From: Scleroderma bovista
Lineage: Eukaryota; Basidiomycota; Agaricomycetes; Boletales; Sclerodermataceae
DNA length: 64,000 nucleotides
Assembly (NCBI GenBank): GCA_037178675.1
Contig: JAYMGJ010000172.1
Span: forward strand, 186,001-250,000
Direction of reading: 5' to 3'
Part shown: positions 1 through 10,615 of the stretch, in pieces
How positions within the stretch are numbered: position 1 is the stretch's first letter
Layout: the number at the start of each line of letters is the position of its first letter
Notes under the pieces: model-generated
What the model was told of the DNA's origin: nothing
What the model saw: the letters and a program-made list of their open reading frames with translations, nothing else
Databases searched by the model: none
Program-made: the position numbers and the translations under genes

Positions 1-4
1 GTGC

Positions 5-325
5 CCTCTTTGACGAGTACAAGTTCTTCTATTAGGTCCTGTTATCCCCCCCCCACGAACTTGCCATGACCGCTTATCTCCTCGGATTCCCTTTAGGTAT
101 CGCTATTCGATACGTTGTCGGCGCTCTCACTTGCGCTCCTTAGACCAACCTTTTCAAGTTCGGTCTTCAAGCCCTCGCTTAATTCGAAAGCCGACTTAGG
201 GTATGGCAACCTCTATGCTAGGCACTCCTTCGAACCCCTCATCTCATGGAAGCTCGCCCTGACCTTGCGACGAACTCATCGCGCCCTTGCAGCTAGGGCC
301 GATGGCTCGCGACGCACGGATTCGA
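5..325 (+). pseudogene. Truncated, decayed copy of a NOT1 (CCR4-NOT scaffold) gene segment
   Basis: This stretch aligns base for base, with scattered changes, to about 34764-35100 of the intact NOT1 gene further right, the part coding the TTP-binding region. About 35 bases present in the intact gene (those for a Ser-Ile-Ile-Tyr-His-Glu-Leu-Val stretch) are missing. In the original frame there are stop codons, for example where the intact gene reads Pro-Glu-Thr-Asn and Leu-Ala-Arg-Phe. Similarity ends abruptly near 325. It is therefore a dead fragment from a segmental copy. It may continue left of the window, because similarity begins at the window edge. Confidence 0.9.
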
Positions 326-1137
326 AACAAGACGGGAACGATTTATCTACACAGGGAGAGCTTCGGAGTCAGATGTACGAACTCTTTCATTCTGTGGCAA
401 TCGTTCTCATGCAAATTGACCAAAACACTAGTTTTTTGTTTTGCCACTGCCACCTGGTTCGAGAGCAGATAGCCATGCACTACAAAACCCGGACTCCAGG
501 CCGCGGGAAAGCCGCTGGTTTTCATGGCTTTTTAAGAGAAACAAACGATTGCCGAATGTGCAAGCGGAAGAATGCCCTGCACGAGGCAAAGATGTGGACC
601 TAACTGCATTGCAGCCTCTAGTCGTCGCCTCTTACGAAAAATCGAGGCAACACAGCAGCAATAGAACAATAAAATGGTATTGCGTCAGGTAGGCGTTTCA
701 CATCGTTCGTATTATATATGCATATCAGCGTGCTCCTTTGGAGACTGAAACTTCGAGTACCGAGAGCGAAGGAAGATGATGGGAGCCTTGGATTCAGTTG
801 TTTCAGAGGTGAGTTGTCTCGGCTTGGTACTGCGCCCCTTCGCTGACGCGTGACTACAGCACTTAGATCGAGGTTCCATATACATGTGGGTTCCATTGCA
901 TGTGAAGACGTGAATCATAACGTCTTTTTTTTTGACATCGTCGGGTTTCCTTATCTGGGGAAATAAAAGGTGGAGCATATCCCCTGTAAGATGGCAAGAC
1001 CGCATGATTATACCATCATCGTTGCATAACTGTTCTTCAACAACTTAACAGATGGTATTGCTGGCGAGGGTGTACACGTTGGAGGACGGTGCTTGGCAAC
1101 CACAATCGGCGCGCAAATAATCCGTTGAGTTAGTTGC
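326..1137. other. Intergenic DNA, no supported gene
   Basis: Short ORFs occur on both strands but none has a recognisable domain or is joined convincingly by introns. The stretch separates the NOT1 fragment from the transporter tandem repeat. Confidence 0.6.
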
Positions 1138-1395
1138 TTGGATGACATGACTCCGACTCCCGAGAGAAGTCGCTGTTATGGACATTTTCTTCACATCATC
1201 CCAGGTATCCTCTCAAGAAATCGGATGATACCGATGAAACTAACCGTGAACGAGCAGCTATCGTATACCGATACATGCATGAGCGACCTACTAGAGAATA
1301 AGATACTGTACACATCGAAAGGCATAGGATAAAGAAGTTATCAAACCACAGCATAAATATGCACGTTGAACTTTATAGTTGTTTGTCGGAGAACT

Positions 1396-3332
1396 TTACA
1401 CGTCTCCTCCCGGTGGGCGTATCTTTTCGAGGGCCTCTTCGCCATCAAAAACAGCAGCAGTCTCTTCCAATGTTCTATTCTTGGTCTCGACGAGGAAGAA
1501 CCACAAGAACACGAATTCGACCGCCAACAAGCAGATATAGAGCAGCTACATTTAATATGAGTTTGACAAAACGTAGACGCACTTAACGGACTTACATAGT
1601 ACTTCCACCCGAGAGCGTCGAGAGCAAAAGGATTTATATTCTGGTTGAAAATGAGAGCAAGAACAATGACGACACCAAAGACGCCGAAGCCTTTCGAGCG
1701 GAGGTGGAAAGGAAGGATTTCGATGGTATATGAAATAATTAGAGGAGTAAAAGCGATATCGAACGCAGCGAAGAAGAGGAACACAAAGACGACAAAGGCG
1801 TGACCTGCAGCTGGAGTGCCATATTCAGAGTACTGAGCGAGGGATATAGTCTGAGCCGTGTAGAACAGCATCATCAGGCCAGCAGAAGACAAGAAGAGGA
1901 ATCGACGGCCAAGCCTGTTGACTAAGGTGGCAGCTAAAACCGCCCAAAACAGATTCCAGAGTTGCAGGAGACCGTTCAGCAGTAACTGAGTGTTTGGATC
2001 CGTGATACCGATTTGATTCAAAACCTTGTATAGATAGAACATAACGGGACCGTTTCCAGACCATTGGGAGAAAATTGCCAATGCGACAATGATACGCATG
2101 CGTTTACGATTGCCAGGTGTAGCAATGAGTGCCTTCCAACCAATGTTAGCAGCACCTAAAGAAAAATTATGAGCATAAGGTGCGATAGTACTTAGTGAAC
2201 CATACTTGTGGAGTCAAATTTGATCTCAGCCTTGATTTCTTCGAATTCGTATTGGACAAGGGGGTCCTGCCTTTCTGCATATTGGATAAGCACCTTAAAC
2301 ATACAACATTTACTCACTCATTACTGTCAGCGTGGTAGTAGGCCAGTATTCCGAGTGCTTCAGCCTCCTTGCCCTTGCTGATCAACCAACGCGGAGACTC
2401 TGGGGCAAAGAGGACAAGTGCAAGCTGTAACATGGGCGGAATTCCCTGAAACAAGGACGGGAGACGCCATGCCCATGTGTTGTTGATCCTGAATGTGCCA
2501 TATGTGACCCAAGCAGCACTGAAGAATCATCGATGTGCATCAGACGAAAGGCGTCGCAAATCTACTCACGCAAGTGAGCCGGTGCAGGCAATGGAGTTGT
2601 ACAGGGACGTCAGTTGTGCGCGGTATTCAGGATATGCTAGTTCGGTGATTAGCATGGGGGAGGCATTCCCTTGAGCAGATGGTCAGTTTCCAGGAACTAT
2701 GAAACCGCTGCGAAAGCCTCACCAGCGATGGCTAAGCCAAATCCGATCATGAACCTAGCTGCGATGAACATGCCCACGGACTGTGATGCAGTCTGTACCG
2801 CGGTCGCTGCAAGCATGATCACTGCACCGACGAACACCGATTTCCGACGACCAATGCCATCAGAGAAGTATGGAGCTGTGGGGCAACCAACCAAAAATCC
2901 AATGCTCTAACATCACCACTGGGCAATCAGAAATCATGGTTGACGACGATAAAGGGGACCCGCTACCTGGATGGCGTTCAGAAGGCCAAGCATTCCATTC
3001 GACGGGTAATTGAAGGCCGATTGCCACTGAGGGAGGGATTGGAGACCGTTCATCATAGTAGCATCATAGCCAACAGCAGAGGACGTAATCAAGCTGGAGG
3101 GTTGTGATGAAGGGTGAATTACTACTGCAAGGACACAAAAGTGACGCACAACAGGACAATCCAGGCATTGAGTAGGATGATCCTGTTGAACATGCTGGTC
3201 AGTAGCTGTACAGGGTGGACGACAGGAAGTCCAGGCTGACCGCTTGTTATTGTACCACTTCCTCTTGGGATCGAGGAGGTGTGCGAAGGACGCATCTTGG
3301 ACGCCACCAGGGGTAACGAGCACACCGCCCAT
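1396..3332 (-). CDS. MFS sugar transporter, lactose/hexose permease type (tandem copy A)
   Basis: Sugar porter of the major facilitator superfamily, expected in the plasma membrane with 12 helices. Exons join to a protein of about 500 residues. Visible family motifs are the loop GIGRRK in the first half, PESPRWLISKGK before the central loop, LVNRLGRRFLF in the second half, and a C-terminal VETKNRTLEE followed by a short tail ending PPGGDV. I set the stop at 1396 after splicing the last intron near 1560-1595; the unspliced frame runs on wrongly. The start at 3332 gives MGGVLV and a cytosolic N-terminus before the first helix. At least six short introns interrupt it. Substrate cannot be told from sequence; relatives carry lactose, galactose or other hexoses. 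No frameshift was seen, so both tandem copies may be functional. Confidence 0.85.
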
Positions 3333-4365
3333 GTCGAGTGGTCACAAAGAGAGGAAGAAACGGGTGGGAAGCAAACGGAAGACCATATAAGTAGTATAAT
3401 TGGGACCGCGGGGAAGAAGTCGGCCTACCATTGAGCCAGAATAATCTCACGCGAACCTGTGGTTTGTCACGACACCGACAGATTCTAAAAACCACTTGCG
3501 TAGTCATTTGCCTCCACTCGAGCTTCTTCAGGGACAGAATGTGATCATAAAACAAAGATCTTGTTCGGGAAACGTTCGCCGTTTGGGGGGGGAGGGGGTG
3601 GAGAATTGTCACCCACGCAGAATGCGCAGCGTCCGTTCCAAAGTCTTCTAGACAATACCTAGGGTAGAGTGATCAGATTGGTCAACATAGTTATTCTCTA
3701 GTCTCCCAAAGCCAGACTCTAACTTAGAGGAAGATAGTCGTTCCACTAAAATTAGAGTTATTCTCACATCTGAGCCTGAAGTTAGCTTTTGTCAACCAAA
3801 AGCAATAACAGATCATTATCGGTACACACGTGGAAGTTCAAAGGTGGTAGCATTACTTACTATATGTTTATTCCATGCGTGAGATGAAAGGCCCTCTGAC
3901 AGGTTTGGAATGAACTTGGAAAAACCACAAGTTTTCTTCAGGTGCAACATACGCGCAGATGTGCCCGAGGGCTGTCACGTCATATGTATTTGCGTCCTTT
4001 CGCCATCGTCGTCTGGCGTGCAGGTGGAAGTGCAGTTGATTAGCTCATAGTGCACATGGTCGGGCCGACAACGGTGTAACTGGTTGTACTCCTTGATTCT
4101 TGCTTCAGGATCTCGTTTGGATGACATGGCTCCGAGGGATGCCACTGTCATGTACATTTCCTTTACATCATCCCAGTCACCCTCTCAAGAAATCAAATGA
4201 TACCGATGAAACTAAGCGTGAACGAGCAGCTATTGTATACCGATCCATGCATGGAACCTACTAGAGAATAAGATACTGTACACATTGAAAGGCATAGGAT
4301 AGAGAAGCTATCAAACCAGAGTATAAACATGCACGTTGAACTTTATGGTTGTTTGTCAGAGAACT
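3333..4365. other. Promoter side of transporter A and 3' flank of transporter B
   Basis: This contains the 5' region of copy A (to about 3960) and the 3' flank of copy B (from about 4117). Both halves have counterparts in the other tandem unit. No separate gene is supported. Confidence 0.6.
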
Positions 4366-6305
4366 TTACACGTCTCTTCCCGGTGGGCGTATCTTTTCGA
4401 GGGCCTCTTCGCCATCAAAAACAGCAGCAGTCTCTTCCAATGTTCTATTCTTGGTCTCGACGAGGAAGAACCACAAGAACACGAACTCGACCGCCAACCA
4501 GCAGACGTAGACCAGCTACATTTGGCATGAGTTTGACAGGACACAGACGCATATAATGGACTTACGTAGTACTTCCACCCGAGAGCGTCGAGAGCAAAAG
4601 GATTTATATACTGGTTGAAAATAACAGCAAGGAAAATGACGACACCGAAGACGGCGAAGCCTTTCGAGCGGAGATGGAAAGGAAGGATTTCTACGGTGTA
4701 CGAAATAATCAGAGGAGTAAATGCGATATCGTACGCAGCGAAGAAGAGGAACACAAAGACAACAAAGGCGTGGCCTGCAGCTGGAACGCCATATTCAGAG
4801 TACTGAGCGAGGCAGACTGCCTGAGCCGTGTAGAACAGCAACATCAAGCCGGCAGAAGCCAAGAAGAGGAATCGACGGCCAAGCCTGTTAACTAAGGTGG
4901 CAGCCAAAACCGCCCAGAACAGATTCCAGAGTTGCAGGAGGCCGTTCAGCAGTAACTGAGTGTTTGGATTGGTGATGCCGATTTCATTAAAAACCTTGTA
5001 GAGATAAAATGTAACGGGGCCATTTCCAGACCATTGGGAAAAAATCGCCAATGCGACAATGACACGCATGCGTTTACGATTGCCGGGTGTGGCGACCAGG
5101 GCCGTCCAACTAACGTTGGCAGCAACTAAAAAAAAATTATGAGCACAAGAAGTGACGATACTACTTGATGAACCGTACCTGTAGAGTCAAATTGGATGGC
5201 AGCCTTGATTTCCTCGAATTCGAATTGGACAAGGGGGTCCTGCCTTTCCGCATATTGGATAAACACCCTGAACATACGACGTACACTCACTCATCACTGT
5301 CAGCGTGGTAGTAGGCCAGTATCCGAAGTGCTTCAGCCTCTTTTCCCTTGCTGACCAACCAACGCGGAGACTCGGGTGCGAAGAGGATAAGTGCAAACTG
5401 CAACGCGGCCGGAATTCCTTGGAACAAGGACGGAAGACGCCATGCCCATGTGTTGTTAATTTTGAATGTACCAAATGTAGACCAAGCAGCACTGAAGAAT
5501 CATCAATATGCATCAGACGAAAGGTGTAGCAAATCTCCCCACATAAGTGAGCCAGAGTAAAAAAGGGAGTTGTACAGAGACGTCAGTTGTGCGCGGTATT
5601 CGGGATACGCTAGTTCGGAAACTAGCATGGGGGCAGGATTTCCTTGAGCCGATAGTTAGTATCCAGGAATTACAAAACAACCGCGAAAACCTCACCAGCG
5701 ATGGCTAAGCCAAATCCAACGAAGAACCTAGCTGCGATGAACATGCGCACTGACTGTGATGCAGTCTGCAGCGCGGTCCCTGCAATCATGATCAGTGCAC
5801 CGATGAACACTGTCTTCCGGCGACCAAAGCCATCAGAGAGGTATGGAGCAATGGGACAAGCGGCCAAAAGTCCAATGCTCTAAGATCACCAATAGGCAAT
5901 CAAAAATCATGGTTGACGACGATAAAGGAGACTGCCTACCTGGATGGCGTTCAAAAGGCCGAGCATTCCATTTGAGGGGTAATTGAAGGCCGATTGCCAC
6001 TGGGGGAGGGATTGGAGACCGTTCATCATACTACCATCATAGCCAACAGTAGAGGACGTAATCAAGCTGGAGGGTTGTGGTTAAGGATGAATTACTACTG
6101 CAAGGACACAACAGTGACGCACAACAGGACAATCCAGGCATTGAGGAGGATGATCCTGTTGAACACGCTGGTCATTAAGTGTACAGGATGAGCGATAGGA
6201 CGTCCAGGCTGACCGTTTGTTATTGTACCACTTCCTCTTGGGATCGAGGAGGTGTGCGAAGGACGCATCTTGGACGCCACCAGCAGCAACAAACCCACCA
6301 CCCAT
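4366..6305 (-). CDS. MFS sugar transporter, lactose/hexose permease type (tandem copy B)
   Basis: This is the paralogue of copy A, same strand, same exon layout and near-identical over long exons. Motifs kept include GFGRRK, ESPRWLVSKGK (with Ser for Pro just before it, ASESPRW against APESPRW in copy A), NRLGRRFLF and the C-terminal ETKNRTLEE. The start at 6305 gives MGGGFV and the stop is at 4366. An exon around 5550-5660 (GNPAPMLVSELAYPEYRAQL) splices correctly and differs from copy A mainly in its last residues. No stop or frameshift was seen inside exons. Loss of the Pro in the central PESPRW motif is the most notable protein-level difference. The Harbinger element sits about 580 bp upstream of the start and could affect its promoter. 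Confidence 0.83.
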
Positions 6306-6888
6306 GTTGACTGTTCACTAAGAGAACGAGAGAACGGGTGGGAAGCGAATGGAAGGCCATATAAGTATTATAATTGAGACCGTGGGCGGTAGTGGAGAAG
6401 AAGTCGACCTAATACCATTAAACCAGGGGAGTCTCACGCGAACCTGTGGGTTGTTAAGACGCCGTTAGATTCTGAGGAAGTACAAAGAACCGCTTCCCTA
6501 GCCATTTACTCCAGACTTGGGCCTTATCCAGGGCCACTTACTTGACAGAACGTGCTCATGATACAGCCATTTGCCAGGGTCTTGCTCGGGAAAACGTTCG
6601 CCGTTCGCCGTTCGGGGCCGGAGGCAGTCACTGGGGAGTTATCTTCCAGACAACACATATGGTAGAGTAATCAGATCAGTCAACTCGGGATCAACTTCTG
6701 AAACATACATCAAGTCCCCTGTATAGTTCTTGTCGACCAAACGCAATAGCAGGTCATCATCAGTGCATATGGTTCAAAAGTAGTAGCACCACTTACTATA
6801 CGTTTATCCCATGCGTGGAATGAAGGGTAGTATGTTTGGAGGAGACACAAAGTTTTTCACCAGCAACATTGTACGCTTGCAATGGTCA

Positions 6889-6997
6889 GAGTCAGTACGG
6901 TATGCTCGCGCTGTCATCGGGTAGACTGGGTTCCTGGCCATTACCTCGGTAAAGGTGATTAGTAACACTGGTCGGAATTTGAAGATTTGAGTACCAG
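6889..6997 (+). repeat. Left terminal inverted repeat of the Harbinger element
   Basis: Runs from GAGTCAGTACGGTATGCTCG to ..GATTTGAGTACCAG. It matches the reverse complement of 10385-10493 at about 103 of 109 positions, without gaps. Confidence 0.95.
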
Positions 6998-7025
6998 TCA
7001 GTACCAGCCACTGGGTATATCAGCC

Positions 7026-8404
7026 ATGGATGCCAAAGATGAAGAAAATCGCTATGAAGTCATACGAGAAAAAGCCCTGATGGTTGTTCAGATTCTTACG
7101 AAGCTAATGGTAGATCTTCTTTCTGAGCAGATCCCCAAGACTCCACGGCCATACCATACATCGTCGCTCTCTGGCGAGGGGTGATTGATTGAACTCATCC
7201 TTGGTCACCCAGATCGCATTCGTTGCGAGCTGGGTATGGATGCACACACCTTCAAAGAAGTCGCCCTTGAACTCCGCAGTCATGGCCACAAAAACTCGAC
7301 ACATGTCTCCCTCGAAGAACAACTTGCTATTTTTTTGTACACCTGTATCACTGGCCTGCCTATCAGGCATGTAGGAGAGCGTTTTCAGAGATCCAATGAT
7401 ACAATCTCCAGGTATGTTTCCATACTCTTATTTGTAGTCTATCTGATGTGTCTACACTTAGGTATTTTCGCAAAATGGTCGGGATCTTTGCGTCAGAGCC
7501 ATTCTATTCAAAATATATATCACTCGCGTCCTCGACCACTGATGTCCACCCCAACATCGTTAACAACTACCGCTTTTTCCCTTACTTTAAGGACGCCATC
7601 GGTGCCATTGATGGCAGCCATATTCCTGCAGCCCCCCCACTCTGTGATCGTGCCGCATATCGTAACCGAAAGGGCACTGTGTCGCAGAACTGTCTGTTCG
7701 CATGTGATTTCGACATGAAATTTACCTACGTGTTAACCGGCTGGGAGGGATCGGCCACAGATGCCCGGATTTTCCAGGATGCACGGTTGTCAAGCCTCAC
7801 TATTCCACCAGGCAAGTATTTCCTTGGAGATGCTGGTTTCCCCTCGTCAATGGGAATCCTTGTGCCTTATCGCAACACTCGCTATCACCTGGCCGAATGG
7901 CGTCAGGCATCATTGAGGTATGCTAGTCCACAGGATAATACATTCATGTACTTATTCTCGTTTCACAGGCCTTCCAACAAAGAAGAACTTTTCAATTTGC
8001 GTCACGCGTCTGCACGCAATGTCATCGAGCGAATATTTGGTGTCATCAAACGTCGATTTCGGATTCTCCTTCTCCCACCTGAATATTCCATTGAGATTCA
8101 AGCGCTCATTCCAGTTGCACTCTGTGTTCTGCACAACTTGATCATATTCCACAACCAGAACCAAAGCGTTGACGCTATACAAGATTGGACGTCTGCTGCA
8201 GAACAGGGAGATGTGAGAGGTGGTGAAGGTATGGAGGGAGGTGATGATGATGAGCCGGAAGATGGGGTGGGGCCACTAGAAGAGGATGCGGGAGAAGATG
8301 AACTTTCCAGCCTCGACCAGCCCTCCATCAAGACTGTTCGCGATGATATTGCTGAAGCAATGTGGAACGACTACCAGCAATATCTACATGACCGGGAAAG
8401 GTAG
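7026..8404 (+). pseudogene. HARBI1-like DDE transposase with an in-frame stop
   Basis: Transposon nuclease of the DDE_Tnp_4 family that cuts and inserts the element. The start at 7026 lies in a good context (gccATGG). Introns are 7412-7461 and probably 7918-7968 (51 bp, in frame, so it could be retained). The catalytic triad is visible as Asp in AIDGSH, Asp in LGDAGF and Glu in NVIERIFG, followed by KRRFRIL. The helical N-terminal part includes GHPDRIRCELG and a helix-turn-helix-like TISRYFRKMV. A TGA at 7182-7184 interrupts the frame between SLSGEG and LIELILGHPDR, exactly where relatives carry Trp. Removing it by splicing would delete conserved residues. The acidic C-terminus is rich in Gly, Asp and Glu. 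The rest looks intact, so inactivation may be recent. Confidence 0.88.
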
Positions 8405-8556
8405 TTAAATTGATTCTGTATACCGTCCGAAATTGTTTTAGTACTTTGAATCAACTGCCAAACATTATTTCATGGACACGAACGAGACAAGCACATGAAT
8501 TGCAACGAGATTCGAGAGTACAGCGCACAAATTGTGATACAACTACAGGCTACAAG

Positions 8557-10376
8557 CTAGACGAATGTGTAACTCATTGGTAAAAGTTCGAGGTTATGAA
8601 GACAGGTCTGCAACCATTTTCTACGAAGGTCCTTGTCATGCGACAGCATATACAAATCAATCACACCTTCACCAACACGAAAAGCCTCCATCGTGGCGAT
8701 TTTGACATCTATGGGGAGGTCTCCATCACGCTCTTCAAGCATCGCACAAGCGGCTTGGATTTGATCTGAGCGCCTTTGCTGAGCAGCAACCGGAGATGAG
8801 GCGGTGATAACAGAACCCAAGTATGTTAAGGAGCCTTGTACCCCAACAAGTAGAGCCGGTGTACTAGAAGATTGGTCCTTCTTCCTTGCCCTCTTCGAAG
8901 AACGTTCTCCATCGTCCCTGAGGGAGAGAGTCTGAAGTGCAGCTTGTGCAGATGGGACGTGTGATTCTCCCAAGCGAAAACCAGAGTCAGCACTTGCCTC
9001 TGCATGAGAGCGCTTCCTGCTTGATAAAGCAGAACTTGTAGCTGAAGGAGTGCCGGAGTCGAGGTATGCCACAGGAGAAGCTGGAGATTGCATCAAAGGA
9101 CCAGATGAATACATCTGTGGTATGAACGTCTGGGGCTGGAACGTCTGGGGCTGGAACGTCTGGGGCTGCATGTCGAAATTGGCAGCCTTCCTCATCATTT
9201 CATCACCTCTGACGCTACTGGAGGGAGGACTTCCAAACCAAGGAGGCGGGAGATGTAATGGAGCAGCAGAAACAGATGGGGTCATGAGCAGATTGCTTGA
9301 AGTATGGCTGGAGGAATTTGTAGATGCGCCATAGTTGGAACCGATGTGACGAATACCAGAAACACCAGGCCCAGTGTAGGCACCAGGGAGACCAGGCATG
9401 GATGCAGCAGTAGACCTGTAGTTGGAACTGATGCGACTGGAGGGAATGCCAGAGACACCAGGCATGGAAGCAGCAGTAGATCCATAGTTAGAACCAGTGT
9501 GACTGGGGGGAATGCCAGAGACACCTGGCCCGGTGGAGACACCAGGGACACCAGGCCCCGTAGAGACACCAGGCCCAGTGGAGACACTAGGGACACCGGG
9601 CCCCATAGAGACACCAGAGACACCAGGCCCAGTGGAGACACCGGAGACAAGAGGTGTGGATGCGGTAGCAGCCATAGAGGCAGGATTGTATGCACGACAA
9701 CCACGGGCTTGGTCATTGGGAAACAATGCCTCCATCGCTTCAAGATGGGGCCATCCATGGACTTCAAAATGACGCATCAAATTCCCAGGTCGTTCCTGTC
9801 ATCGACTGTTATTAATTTTGAGCTAGATATATAAAAGGTGTAGTCGTACCTTCAACCATTCCTTGAAGTCCTGTTTCTCAGCCACTGTACTAACTGATGC
9901 CCCAGTTACATTGTCCCAATGCACACCTGACCTGCTGCGCCATTGGTTGATATCCCTCATCACCGCTTTGAGCTGTATTGCAATGGTCAGTTGATGAATG
10001 GTCAGATAGAATGATCAGGACTACGTACAGTGCCGATCTGCCTTTTGCACTGTTCAGCATTCTTTGGGCCTCCTTTTGGGTTAGGAAACAACTCTGCGAG
10101 GTGGGCAGCAGCAGCGGTCATAGTAGCCTGCTTGAAAGCCCCATCGCCCATCTTGCCGGTGCGTTTCTGTTCAAGGAGAAAGGAAATGAGAGCCGCTTTT
10201 TCTTCTTCATCCCAATTCGAAGGCATATCTTCTACGATGAGTTCCAGGCAACACTGACCGATGATAGTTGCTAGTGCTGCGATAATCGGGAGCAAGGGTT
10301 CCAGGGGATCATTATCCATCATCGTCGGAGCAGCGTCGGAGCAGCATAATTTACAAACTCCGTTGCACGGCACCAT
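8557..10376 (-). CDS. SANT/Myb-like DNA-binding protein of the Harbinger element
   Basis: Second protein of PIF/Harbinger transposons, which helps the nuclease bind the element ends and enter the nucleus. Three exons: one from 10376 (or the downstream MMDNDP start) to 10029, a short one at about 9850-9972, and a long one to 8557. The N-terminal part (WDEEEKAALISFLLEQ .. AEQCKRQIGTLKAVMRDINQW .. SGVHWD .. WLKERPGNLMRHF) has the trihelix/Myb_DNA-bind_3 look. The long exon then holds a Gly/Ser/Pro/Val-rich repeat array (GVSTGP units) and short TFQPQ repeats, a cluster of basic residues (SSKRARKK, likely nuclear signal), and a helical C-terminus. No stop or frameshift was seen. It lies tail to tail with the transposase, 150 bp apart. 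Confidence 0.85.
9300..9660 (-). repeat. Coding minisatellite in the SANT protein (GVSTGP-type units)
   Basis: On the minus strand, units of 15-21 bp coding GVSGVSTGP, GVPGVSTGP and shorter GVSTGP are repeated many times. They are followed by longer units coding SGIPPSHTGSNYGSTAASMP and relatives. Units keep the reading frame. Such an array is prone to length change by slippage. Confidence 0.9.
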
Positions 10377-10384
10377 GGTGCCAG

Positions 10385-10493
10385 CTGGTACTCAAATCTT
10401 CAAATTCCGACTAGTGTTACTAATCACCTTTACCGAGGTAATGACCAGGAACCCAGGTTACCCGAGGTCAGCGCGAGCATACCGTACTGACTC
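10385..10493 (-). repeat. Right terminal inverted repeat of the Harbinger element
   Basis: Inverted partner of 6889-6997, ending ..CCGTACTGACTC and followed directly by the TCA duplication at 10494-10496. Confidence 0.95.
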
Positions 10494-10615
10494 TCAAGAT
10501 CGTTGGCGCAGATGCCGGATTAGGCAACTGTGGCGAAGCGCCAACTATGACTCCTCCGAGCAAGACTCGAGATAATCTGCCCATCTCACTTGGGCACCAT
10601 TAACCCTCGAAAAAG

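Larger units (their letters stand above)
1138..6870. repeat. Direct tandem duplication of a ~2.8-kb transporter locus
   Basis: Unit A (about 1138-3960) and unit B (about 4117-6870) are the same sequence with modest divergence. The match covers a 3' flank (GATGACATG.. and the GATACCGATGAAACTAA stretch occur in both), the whole spliced transporter gene, and the promoter side (GTCAACC..AATAACAG versus GTCGACC..AATAGCAG, then ACTTACTATA). The units are head to tail. The outer edge of unit B lies within about 20 bp of the Harbinger element. Boundaries were judged by eye and may be off by tens of bases. Confidence 0.85.
6886..10496. mobile_element. Complete PIF/Harbinger DNA transposon with TCA target duplication
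   Basis: The element body is 6889-10493 (3605 bp). It is bounded by 109-bp terminal inverted repeats that differ at about 6 positions and begin GAGTCAGTACGG. A 3-bp direct repeat TCA flanks it at 6886-6888 and 10494-10496, the 3-bp duplication size expected for this superfamily, though the usual target is TWA. It carries the two standard genes in convergent orientation: a DDE nuclease on the plus strand and a SANT/Myb-like protein on the minus strand. The transposase has an in-frame stop, so this copy is probably not autonomous. Confidence 0.93.

Noticed and set aside
1138..4320. Directly repeated ~180-bp stretches (1138-1330 and 4117-4310) that look like long terminal repeats
   Set aside because: The similarity continues through the adjoining transporter genes, so these are the 3' flanks of a tandem gene duplication. 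No gag-pol sequence, primer site or TG..CA ends were seen.
9304..9834. Plus-strand ORFs rich in Thr, Arg and Asp opposite the SANT gene
   Set aside because: They are shadows of the minus-strand coding minisatellite and have no domain or splice support.
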